A stretch of DNA of 64,000 nucleotides from Diphasiastrum complanatum (Eukaryota > Streptophyta > Lycopodiopsida > Lycopodiales > Lycopodiaceae). The stretch spans positions 51,058,758-51,122,757 of the forward strand of contig CM055098.1 in the NCBI GenBank assembly GCA_029204225.1, given 5' to 3'. Positions 11,869 to 24,010 of the stretch are shown here, piece by piece (within the stretch, counting starts at the first letter, position 1; every line of letters begins with the position of its first letter). The translations under genes were made by a program, and so were the position numbers. The notes beneath the pieces are model-generated. The model searched no databases and was not told the origin of the DNA. It worked only from the letters and a program-made list of their open reading frames with translations.

Positions 11869-13332
11869 TGTGGGAGATATGGACCGATAGGAAATGAATG
11901 CGTGCTCACGAAGTCATGGGCACATCCATCGAAGAGGATAGATTGTGTGCAAAAATTATTGTTTGTCAGTTTAAACGTGAAGTTCAGTGTGGATTTAAAA
12001 TTCTATGGTGCAGAGAGATGACACAAGTTTCTAAAGTGTCAAGGACGACCATCTTCTGATCAGATTCTTAGGAGTCAGAGATGTTCGTGTTCTGTTCAGA
12101 CTGAGTGAACAAGGTTGCGGGTTTCTGATGTAGAAGGTGTTGGAGTTCAATGAGCAACGGTGCCAAATGTTTACAGATCCTCTGATCCAGAGGATCTGTT
12201 GGTTTTTAAAATTAATTCTTTCTTACTTCTGCCTATCAACAGAGACAATGGGTTCTTCTTGAGATTGTCATTCTTGTTTTAAACCCAAGATAAGGCAGAA
12301 GGGAACAGATTGTCATTGTAGTATATTTTTTGTCATGCCTGTCGAAGGACTACTCAGGGTCAAACTCTCTTAAACACACTTACATTCATGCATAGATGCA
12401 AGCCAAGAACACTCATTCACAGATCAGAGTGTAGCCCAGATGAACATTCAGTAGATTCTACAGCTACCTACTCTAAAAACGAACTGAATCATATCCTAAG
12501 CATTACTAAACTGAACTGCACTTGCATAAATTGACAAAACAAGAACCAAGAACTAATCTACAACATGTTAGAAGTCCAAGAATCAAGAAACCCACTAGTC
12601 TTTTGATTCTTGGACATCCCAAGAACATCAAGAACTGGATTGTAAAGAGATATGCAAGAACTACACCACAGATCCAGCCTATTTAGTTAACCTGAATGCT
12701 GGTTCCTACATTAATCCACAAACAAGAAAAGAATCTAATCCACTCTACGAAAGCAGCAAATCTAATCCACTCTATAGTCCACAACCACACACAAAAGGAG
12801 AGAAGGGCAAGATCATAAATGCATCACTCAAGAAACAAGCATGATCAAGGAGCTCAATGGATGCACCAAACTTGTGAAGGCTCTTCTCATTTCAACATGG
12901 AGTTGATACAATTCACAAAGAGCTCCTCTTCACAAAGAAGGAGTCCCTTAAATAAGCAAGAGAGCTCCTTAGGTGGCATCCTAGTGGAATTTCCACATTT
13001 CACAATTTACAAGTGGAATAATGCTCTCCACTAGAGGTCACCATCTTTTTTTAAAAGGTGGATCACTCTACTTTCTTTAAGAGGGGTCTACTTGCATTTA
13101 TTACATTTGCTTAGAAATACTAGTTCCTACATGGTCATTCCATCTTCTAGGATTCACCATGAGGCTTACACAGTTCTTGCATGTCTTTCCTAGCTAGTAT
13201 TTCTCGACTCTCATACTCGGTTCTCAATCTTCATTAGTCTCGTCTTCTCAGAGACCTCCTCGGTCTAAGGTGAGAGGTGCTCTTGAGTTGCTCTGTCCGA
13301 GTATCTTGGGGATTCGTTAGAATCAGCCAACA
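11869..13332 (-). repeat. LTR-like sequence, possibly one 1.46 kb LTR
   Basis: It starts next to the Met-type primer site and ends at GCCAACA (minus TGTTGGC). The upper 801 bp (12532-13332) is a diverged copy of 15262-16074. No coding sequence is seen inside. Whether 11869-12531 belongs to the same LTR is an inference from the outer TG/CA ends. Confidence 0.4.
12532..13332. repeat. Direct repeat copy 1 (LTR-like, ~800 bp)
   Basis: It aligns along its length with 15262-16074 in the same orientation, at roughly 70% identity by eye. Shared landmarks are CCCTTAAATAAGCAAGA, TTACAAGTGGAA, a GGTCAC..AAAGGTGG box, and the end (GCCAACA against GCTAACA). On the minus strand both begin TGTTRGC.GATTC, an LTR-like start. 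Confidence 0.75.
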
Positions 13333-15261
13333 TCCACAAAAATAATAATAATAATTTGATAATAATTTGCATGACTCATAAACACATAAACTCCACGAAT
13401 TGTCCCTGGCGGTGGTAATTCCACAACGATTTTGATTTTGGAATAGTCTGTTGCAATGCCATGTCTTGATGCCTGAGAACAACTTTGTGAGAAACCCATA
13501 TCTGACACTTTTCTGGATTTAAGTAGATCTGGTACTTGCGGCAACGTTCAAATACTTTTTCCAACCGATCCAAGTGGTCTGTATCTGTGCTATGGACTCC
13601 GAGGTCATCCAAGTAAATTTCAAGGAATTTTTGTAGATAATCTTTGAAAGCAAATTGCATCACACTTTGGAATGAACTAGGTGCATTACAAAGCCCAAAA
13701 GACATTTCTTTATAAGTATAAGTCCCTCGTTCTGTTGCAAAAGCTGTTTTGTGACGATCTGCAGGTGCAATCTTGACCTGGTTCTATCCTCTAAATCCAT
13801 CCAAAAAATTGTAAGCTTCTGCTCCAGCAAGGCGGTTCAAAATGCTTTCAGTAAAAGGTAGCGGAAAGTGATCCTTTTGCGTCACTTTTTTCAAAGCTTT
13901 GAGATTCACACAAATTCTCAATTTTCCATTCTTCTTAGGAACAATGACAATTGGTGAAACCCATTTAGTATGTTCGATTTCATAAATCTTCAAGCAATCT
14001 TTGTAGCTTTTTCTTTATCAAATCCATAACATTAGGATTACAACGATAGAACTTTGTGACCTTGGGAACTGCATCAAGTATTAAGGGCATGGTATGCTCA
14101 ATAACTGATGTCAAAATCTCTTTGAGATCTTTATAAGTCCAAGCAAAGCAATCTTGATACTTAGTAAGCAATTTTTGTAGCGCTTGAAACTGTTCAGGAG
14201 TAAGTCCAACTTGTACAATCTTTTCTGGTTCTCCTGGTTCTGCAAGATTCATAGGCTGCATCCTAGCTGGGCCATCGTAACATCTTTCAATTCTGGCACT
14301 TGTTCTTCAAGTTCACGATGTGCTTTTGGTAACATGATAACCACATTATCCAGAGTATAGCGTTTGAAATGCTCTGGCATATCATGCTAGACTTCCTCTG
14401 AATGTTCTTTGTCAAAAGGATTAGTCTTAGATTTTCGCTTAGCTTTCTTAGCAGGCATCGATCGTGGAGGCGATGACTTCCTAGACGGTGATTCTCGCGA
14501 GAATTATGACTTGAAGAAGCATCCTTGAATTTTCCTTTGCCTTTATCCAATAAGGGTGGCACAGTCTTGGAATCAATTTTTTGAGGTGGATTTTCCCATT
14601 TCGGGATCGTATTATAATGTTGCTTAGCTTGTTTCTTCGTCATTGATCCTATAATCTTGTCTTCCTTCAATATAACTGCTTTTGGCGTTTCATTGTTGGT
14701 TCATCGAAAATATCAAGTACTCCAAATCTGGTAGGATCCATGTGATTTAGAACATGCTCATCAGTAAGTTCTGCATTGTCATCATAAGTCAATGCGTGAC
14801 TCACATGAATAAGTTCATCTTCAATTGGATCTGGTATGGGTTCTATTGATATCCAAGCTACATTCAGCACATTCAAATGAAAAGTGGTCGGTGTATCCAA
14901 AGTTCAATCCAATAATGAAATCTCGCTCAAGTCGAACTGATTATCTTGTTGACACATATAGCTTGTTGTTAATTGTTGCAAGAGCTTGGTTTCAATTGAC
15001 AATATCGGTTTGAGAGTCATAACGAATTTTTCAATTTTTTACTGGTCAGTCACATGTATGATCTGTTGTTGATGAATCATCATTCTCTTTTTGTGCTATT
15101 GGTTTGATAGTCCAAGTGATCGAGTCAACTTTGACTGCACGTTCACGATTTTTAAAAGTGATTTTTTCGGTACCCCAGTTATAAATTACTTGCGCAACTC
15201 GTAACCATGGACGTCCCAATAGGACTCGGTAGACATTTGGTGCGTCAGGTACACAATGCAA
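13333..15261 (-). mobile_element. Ty3/gypsy fragment II (fossil) between the two repeats
   Basis: A minus-strand fragment: protease-end region (VLLGRPWLRVAQVIYNWG, about 15.05-15.26 kb), linker (14.3-14.9 kb), and RT (13.38-14.26 kb: TKWVSPIVIVPKKNGKLRIC, FGLCNAPSSFQSVMQ, YLDD). Gag, most of RNase H and integrase are absent. It is broken, and is a cousin of gypsy I by RT and linker similarity. The coding sequence stops at both flanking repeats. Confidence 0.8.
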
Positions 15262-16074
15262 TGACAAGATTAAACTACTCAGTAAGAAACAAGAAACAAG
15301 AAACCTAGTTTTCTAATAGCATTCAAGCAGCCCAGAGACCAAGAAACACCCATTTCTTGATGTTTTGAATGCCCAAGAACAATCAAGGACAAGATTGTTA
15401 AAAAGTATGCAAATCAGATCCAAGATCTCATCCTCTATAGTTTACTTGCATGCTAAAACTACAAAATCAAGAAACAAAAAAGTTAATCCACATCTACATT
15501 CCACAAGCAAGAGAGTAAGCAAGAAATCTAATTAATCCACAAACACAAAAGAAAATCAAAACATGCTCATAGAAATTTCACTCAAGAAGATTGCCATGAA
15601 CAAGGAGCTTTACAATCATCAAGAACTCGTGGAAGATCTTCTTTATTCACTGAAGAGCAATTGACAATACAAAAAGCTCCCTCACAAGAGAGGGGGGCCC
15701 TTAAATAAGCAAGAAGGCTGCCCATGTGGAGCCCAAGTGGCAATTCCACTAATTTGGAAATTACAAGTGGAAAAAGCCTTTCCACTAGTGGTCACCCTCA
15801 AAAGGTGGCTCACTCTAAATTATTTAGGGGTCTACATTATTTACAATGCCTAGAAAATATTACTAGCTCCTACATGGTCGTTCCTTCTCTGGGATACACC
15901 ATGTAGGCTCACATGAATAATAATTGTCACCCTAGCTAGTAATCCTTGGCTCTCATGCTCGGCTCTCAACTTCTTCTGCTCTCCTCCTTCTGAGACTTCC
16001 TCAGTCATGGGTGAGAGATACTCTGTGTCTTCGGCTTGGCTCGACATCTGGGGATTCTCTGGAATCCGCTAACA
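15262..16074 (-). repeat. Direct repeat copy 2 (LTR-like, ~800 bp)
   Basis: The partner of 12532-13332. On the minus strand it starts TGTTAGCGGATTC directly after a purine-rich AGGAGTGGATAA, as a 3' LTR would after its polypurine tract. The coding-like stretches upstream (16.2-17.4 kb) would then belong to the same element. Confidence 0.5.
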
Positions 16075-16230
16075 TTATCCACTCCTAATCTATTGCAGGA
16101 TCCACTGCAACACAGGTGATGTCGTTCCGCTCGACACCTGGAAAAGCGTAGATCTTCGTTCGCTTCCGTAAAACCAGGTGCTTATTATCCACAAAATTGT
16201 TTCTAAAAAATGAAGGTCTCTCAATGGCCG

Positions 16231-17364
16231 CTACATTCCAGCCCTCTGGAGAACCTCTTGTGAGTCCTGCTTGCCCCGTCGTCTTGTCGTTTGTTTCCGC
16301 TCGCTCATCTTTCGCCCCAGGGCTTCGAACAATTGGAAGTGGAGCTTACTTCTATAGTTTAGTGGCCCCAAGTACTCTCGAATATTTTCAATGAAGCCCA
16401 TCTCCTGCCAGTCTTCCACCATGGTGACGTATCGTGATGACATGAAGGCCGCTCTATAGTATAGTCAAGTCATCATCTCATGGTCTTCCTCTGACTGGAG
16501 GGCTACGTTGGAATTGATCTTGATCGGATTCAAACCACGATCCCAAAAACATTCTTGCTGCATTAGAAAGGCCATGGATCGGCAGTATTTGACACTTTCT
16601 TGCACGCATAGATCGGCACTTGTCTTGTATTTGTGTCCAAAATCTAACAACTGTAGCCTCAGGTCATTCGGTGAGATTCTCTTTGAAATTCTCGGAATCA
16701 CTGGCCAGTTCACCAACTCAACCCGTGGCTTTTCTGTTGGCCATGGATTTTTGCATTTGAGCGACATATAGAATGGATCTATTCACTTCCAAGTCGGTGC
16801 CCTCAGGTATTCTTAGAGCCGCCTGCTATCCTTTAAGATCTTGCTTTGCCATTCGGGTTGCGGTTGTAATGCGGCAATGATCTCAGCCCTGGTGGAGTAT
16901 TTGCTTTGATCTATCTCTTCTTTGCCTCCCCTCATGTTGGGAGGATACTTCCTCTCTAATTTCTCTGATTCTCTAGTATCAGCCATTTTGCCCCTGGGCC
17001 TGGTAGGAGAAGATGTCCTACGTGATTGTGGTGGCCTCGCTAGGTAATCATCCAAGGCCTTGGTGCCCGTATCTTTTTCCTTCGTCCGTTCGCTCGTTGA
17101 CGACTCAACTGTACCCGTGTCTTGTCTGGACGAGAATCTTCTTGACTGTAATAGATCTGCCAAGAAGTTGTCATTACCCCCAATGTCCGTATAAACTTCT
17201 GGAAGGTCAGGGATGGAATGATCTGGAGAGAGAGGTGCAGAAATGATAGGTTTAGGAGGAGGTGGGATAAACAAATTATAAGTCGCACCGGGGGAGTGGA
17301 GTTGTTGAAGGAACTCGTCCCGTCGGGCTTTGTATGTGTCAGCTGGACCTTTTGATGGGCCCAT
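16231..17364 (-). other. Unrecognised coding-like stretches (minus strand)
   Basis: Several open stretches in one direction within 1.1 kb. The first part is rich in Pro, Ser and charged residues (LFIPPPPKPIISAP, LARPPQSRRTSS). The later part has a globular composition with aromatic residues (QECFWDRGLNPIKI, EYLGPLNYRSKLHFQLFEAL). I do not recognise the family. The position just before an LTR-like repeat suggests part of a retroelement or an endogenous pararetrovirus-like fossil, possibly gag-like or an extra ORF. A decayed host gene is not excluded. It appears broken. Confidence 0.35.
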
Positions 17365-19188
<1,824 letters not shown>

Positions 19189-19265
19189 AGATGCAGTATT
19201 CCGAGGTCTGTTCCGAGGCCATCAATAAGTTAGATTCAGTATTCCGTGGTCTATTGCGAGGCCTC
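19189..19265. repeat. Two ~32 bp direct repeats of CACTA subterminal type
   Basis: A unit beginning AGATGCAGTATTCCGAGG at 19189 recurs as AGATTCAGTATTCCGTGG at 19232 (period 43). Clustered short repeats with CCGAGG/GCGAGG words are typical of CACTA element subterminal regions, and a TNP2 fragment follows 1.6 kb downstream. I see no CACTA terminus itself. Confidence 0.45.
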
Positions 19266-19700
19266 ACTAAATGTTAAAATCCCACATATCCATCAGTAAA
19301 CCCCTTTGATATCCCACACCTTTTAATGGATGTCGACTTTTGAAAAATCATGCCATGTAAAACTTTTCAATCCAAAAATGTTGCATTCTAAAATCACACA
19401 ATTATAAAAAATTGCCAGTTTTTATATTCCCTAGCCTTGTTAAAGAATAATGCATCAAACGAAGCTATTTTTTATTTGCTAAATTATACTCATCTGGTTT
19501 AAAGATTCTATAAGTTTCCAAACATCGACATAATTGGCATCCAACTACTTTTCTTGGGCATCAACCTATAAGCTTGCTCCAATAATAATTTTCATTGTAC
19601 CCATATAAGATCCCCAATAATTTCTGAAATTGCTACCTTAAAAAAATAGTGGGATCCCATAGTCACAAGTTTTTGAGGGTTAATATTCTAATGTGCCCCT

Positions 19701-20120
19701 ACCTAGATCCCTAAACCCAAGACCCGAGACCCTAAAGCTTAAACCCTAAACCTTGAACCCGACACCCTATACCCTGAACCCTAGACCCTAAACCCTAAAT
19801 CCTAGACATTGAACACAAAATCTATAATTTTGAACTCTAAACCCTAGACCATAGACCCTAGACTCTAAACTCTAAACTTTAGATCCTAGATCCTAGAACC
19901 TAGACCCTAGACCCTAGACCCGAAACCCAAACCCTAAGTCCTAAACCCTAAACCATAGACTCTGAACCCTAAACCCTAAACCCTTAATCCAAAAATTTAA
20001 ATCCTAATATTTGAATCCTAAACCCTAGACCCTAAATTCTTATCCCTAAATTCTAAACCCTAAACTCTAAACCCTAAACCGCAAATCCTAAATCCTAAGC
20101 TCTAACCTCTAAAACCCAAA
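19701..20120. repeat. Degenerate telomere-like block (CCCTAAA/CCCTAGA)
   Basis: About 420 bp dominated by variants of the plant telomere heptamer in one orientation: runs such as AACCCTAAACCCTAAACCC near 19965-19983, and many CCCTAGA, TCCTAAA and CTCTAAA variants. Heavy divergence indicates an old interstitial block. It sits between single-copy-looking AT-rich sequence and the TNP2 region. Confidence 0.9.
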
Positions 20121-20498
20121 CCGGTTACCAGACTTTTAAATCAATCACTCATTCCAATAAAATTATGTTTATGGGTTATGTGGTGTATGTCAATGAATAA
20201 ACCGATAATATGATCCTGGTTTTTGATATGCACATCAAGCTTAGAGACAGTCTTAATTTGTTATATGTGTATTCAATTTGTTTATCAGATGTTGCTCTCT
20301 AATTTTGTTTGTGATCCATTGTTACTTGAAAAGGTGGACCGATGTAAATGGCAAGTTCACATTCTTCTTCTTCAGACGATGAGGCTAGACCATCATAGAT
20401 TGGATCAAAGGCCTAGCTACACCAGAGAATACCATGTCCATGTACATGATGTAAGTATGCATTGCGAGAGCGACATATTACTATATCACACGTTCGCA

Positions 20499-20504
<6 letters not shown>
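20121..20504. other. No gene seen
   Basis: AT-rich sequence between the telomere-like block and the GA microsatellite. It may be the 5' part of the CACTA element, but nothing in it proves this. Confidence 0.35.

Positions 20505-20582
<78 letters not shown>
20505..20582. repeat. (GA)39 microsatellite
   Basis: 78 bp of GA on the plus strand, i.e. CT on the minus strand. It is the only long tract in this orientation in the window. No LINE is attached. Confidence 0.97.
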
Positions 20583-20587
<5 letters not shown>

Positions 20588-20779
20588 TCATTAATTGTGT
20601 GGCCCGAAGTTGGTCCTTCAGTGAGTTTTATGTATCTATCTTTCACTACGTTTGATGTTTGCAAACACACACATTGCTAATGATTGCATGCACATTTATC
20701 TTGTATGTATTTGGCAGTCTTCATAATTAGAGAAGACATTTCGTTGTTCTAATTGACTGTTGTTGCACTTCTTTTGTGT

Positions 20780-22034
20780 AGGATGATGACTCGCATTCAC
20801 ATCATGACCATCGAAGAATTCAACCAAATGTTGCCATGCAATCAACAAGATTCTCTCATGCAAGTGTACAAGAGCCACCACTTTCCTGCGTGCACATGCG
20901 AACTTGCACGAAGATGTGTCTCAAGGAGACACAATACACGAGGATGTGCCATTCACAATGCATGATTATGAGGGCGACATGGACGACATGAATGGATGCA
21001 TTTTTCAAGAACACACCCGAACCCACATTGATGAGGGAAGAATAGATGGTGCGTGGCTTGGGGCATCACTCCTTTGTATGAGGGTGGACAGCTTGTTTAT
21101 TACTTTTGAACTTGCAAACTAAGTATGGGTGGTCAGATGCGAGTGTCACAGAGTTGTTTAGGTGAGCTTGCCTTTTGATTTACTATAGCTAAACTCAAAT
21201 CTTGTTTTGTATTTCATGTGTTGTGATAAACTATAACTAACTACATGAATATATTGTCGCAGTTTTTGCTCAGAAAAATGTTGCCTCCAAATAACACCAT
21301 GGTGACGTCCCGACAAGAAGCCAAAAAAGTGCTCTCAATGGTCAGCATGGATGACAAGAGTATTCATGCATGTCCCAATGATTGCATTTTATATCGAGAT
21401 GAGTTTGAGGAGGCAAGCACGTATCCACACTGTGGGGAACACCGCTACAAGCAAGATCTACAAGGCGACACCATACCCGCCAAAGTGGTAAGATATTTTC
21501 CCATCATACCTAGGATACACCATATGTTTTAGTGCAAGTCCATAGCGGAGCTTATGAAATGGCATTCGAGCAATCGTTCATCGGACGATAATGTGAGGAT
21601 CTTGTCCAACATGGAAGCCTGTGGATGTTACTTGGCATGAGTTTAGGAATGAGCCTCGCCACTTGCATTTGGGGTTGGCGATGGATGGTGTGAATCCATA
21701 ATTCGGATTACACTCCACATCATGGTTCACTTGGCTGGTTGTCCTTGTAAATTACATCATTCCCCCTTGGCTAAGTATCAAGAAGGAGCACCTAATGCTT
21801 GCCCTTCTTATCCCGGGAAAATACAAGGCCAAAAATATGGACTTGTATATGGCTCCCTTGGTAGATGAGCTAAAGATTCTATGGCAAGGAGTTCAAGTGA
21901 CCAATATATCAAGACCACGCACAAAAAGAGATTTTGTGGTAAAGGGGACCTTGATGTGGACGATGCACGACTTTCCTGGATATGGGAAATGTTCCGATGA
22001 GATATTTTACACATGGAATAAGTTGGGTCCCTAA
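20780..22034 (+). pseudogene. CACTA (En/Spm) transposon TNP2 transposase fragment
   Basis: The N-terminal half of a TNP2-type transposase, a nuclear DNA-cutting enzyme of CACTA elements. An acidic lead-in (MHDYEGDMDDMN, about 20960) is followed by the TKYGWSDASVTELF stretch (about 21118-21161). After a probable intron come MLPPNNTMVTSRQEAKKVL and the cysteine motif IHACPNDCILYRDEF...CGEHRYK (21280-21455), then AKVVRYFPIIPRIHHMF. Later pieces read LIPGKYKAKNMDLYMAPLVD and MWTMHDFPGYGKCSD (to about 22000). Frames change near 21100 and there is a TAG at 21530-21532, so it is non-functional. Family similarity stops near 22000; the catalytic C-terminal half is absent. Confidence 0.8.
21162..21262 (+). 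other. Probable intron in the TNP2 fragment
   Basis: The donor G|GTGAGC at 21162 follows ...TELF, and the acceptor TTGTCGCAG ends at 21262 before FLLRKMLPP. Joining across it gives the order expected in TNP2 proteins (KYGWSD..S..ELL..L..MLP). Length 101 bp, AT-rich. Confidence 0.6.
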
Positions 22035-22039
22035 GCATT

Positions 22040-24010
22040 GCACCCTTATGTCACAAACATACATGTCTCTTTGATGTTCTCTTTCATGTTGATATATTGG
22101 TGTAAGAATAGTTCCTCATTCTAATTTTCAATACAAGTCTTTCATTCTCTTTCTCTCAGTGTGTAATATGGTATCAAAGTGAGTCTAGTGGAGAGAGAAT
22201 CTTCCTCTACATCATGTGGGAGGTAGACTTTTAGTTTCCATAATGACAGACAACGAAGACAGGGTATGACCATTGACCGCTGATTGTTGATGTAGTAGTG
22301 TATTGGCATAAGGCAATCAATGATTTTCTTCCAGCCTAAGGTCACTGCATTATTTCAAACATACATTGTCCAATTTTGCCTTGAGATGTTGCATTTTGTC
22401 AATGATCATTCTATGTGTTTAGCCACAATGCATGGCTTAGTTGAGATCAACACCTCTTGGTCAACAAACGGTGACTCAAATTCTCAAGGGAGAAGGCTCA
22501 TTCATAATTATGATTCTGCATGGCCTAACACTAGTGATCAGCCAGCAAGAGAAGTATGTCCATCTACCTATGGATGTAACAACCTAACCTTTAGTGATGC
22601 AAACAATCTTGCTGGAAAATTCTATCGCAAGAGACATCTCACAAATGTAGGACTAAAGAGTCACAAGTCAAGAGCACAAAATCATTTCAGAGGAGAGAGC
22701 TTGTGTTTCACAACTTTAAGATCCAACACTGAAAGACTAGCTATATGATTTTCTCTCTCTAAAAGCATATTCTAAGTTTGCTTTTGCGTTTAACAGATCT
22801 GTTTAAACATGAGATTTGTAACTTTCAATGAAGTTTTCATATTTGTGCTTTGAAATGCAAGTTGCAACTTTCAAAAAAAACATTTATAACTTGAAAGATT
22901 TGTTAGTGGAAGAAATGAAGCATGTTTGCTAAATTTGTAACTTTCACTCAAAGTTTGCTTTGAAGTTTGAAGCATCTTTCAAGTTGCATTTAAGATAAAA
23001 ATTATTTACTTTGAAAATTGAATCTTTTGTTAGACAAACTTAAAGCCTTTAAAAGATTTTGTCTCTAATAATTCTAAAGATCTATTATTAATACATAAAT
23101 GCTGTGAATTGTGAATCTAAATTCGCATTTGAATTGAAAATTCCCTATTTTCAAAAGGCAATGCAAAAGGCATTGTTAATAAATTTCACTTGCTAGTTGA
23201 CCATTGGAGTAACAACCCTCCTCACAAAATATTAGCACTTCAATGGGTTGTATAGGGTCAAAAGCCACATCGAGTGATGGCAACATCCTTAATTGAAACC
23301 CATCACCTAATTGAAAAACTCTATGGTTTTGGTTTTCATTTGTGGAAAATTTAGAATGCGAATGCTTTTGTTAGAAAATGATTTACTCAAAATTGTGGAA
23401 GGGGCCGAACGAAAGCCTACCATAAGGTCAGAAGAAATACTTAGCAAATGGGAGATGCGAGATGAGCAGACATTAGCCTCCATTATTCTCAATTTAAAGG
23501 ATAATATAATTATCTATGTAAGCCATGCCAAGACCTCTAAAGAGGCTTGAGACATCTCAATCAAGACTTTGAGTCTCAAGATGTCAACAAGACTCTTCTT
23601 AAGAAATAAATTCTTTCAAATGAGAATGTTTGATTCAGAGAGCATGGCCGATCATATTAAGTTTAAGTCCTTGATGAGACAGTTTATGTAATACAAGATG
23701 GAGATGCAGTGATGACGCTCTGGGAGTCTGCCTGAGATGTAAACTTCTTGTGGTGAGTTGTGGGGTAGAGTCATATATTGTGGCCAAAAGGTGCAACCTC
23801 AAACCCACCGCTCATAGTGAGATAATATGCTTACTCGTTAGTTTTGAATATGTTCACCACAACTTCATAGATGAATGAGGTTCTTTTGTATCTAGTACAC
23901 TGCCTGGCAGACCATCCTACCAAAAGGCTCTGCTTTCTAAAGTTCTCCCTCAAACAAGTTCATAATCTATCATCACACTACCAAATGCGGATCTGCTTAG
24001 GGGTAATCAT
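22040..24010 (+). mobile_element. Ty1/copia fragment with gag (fossil)
   Basis: A Met-type primer site (TGGTATCAAAGT, 22169-22180) follows an LTR-like end. Copia gag (UBN2-type) sequence follows at 23311-23700: ENDLLKIVEGAERKP and DEQTLASIILNLKDNIIIYV, then the SMADHI.KFKSLMRQF region. An open stretch at 22320-22748 between primer site and gag is not recognised and may be inserted sequence. Protease, integrase and RT are not seen. Broken and old. Confidence 0.65.
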
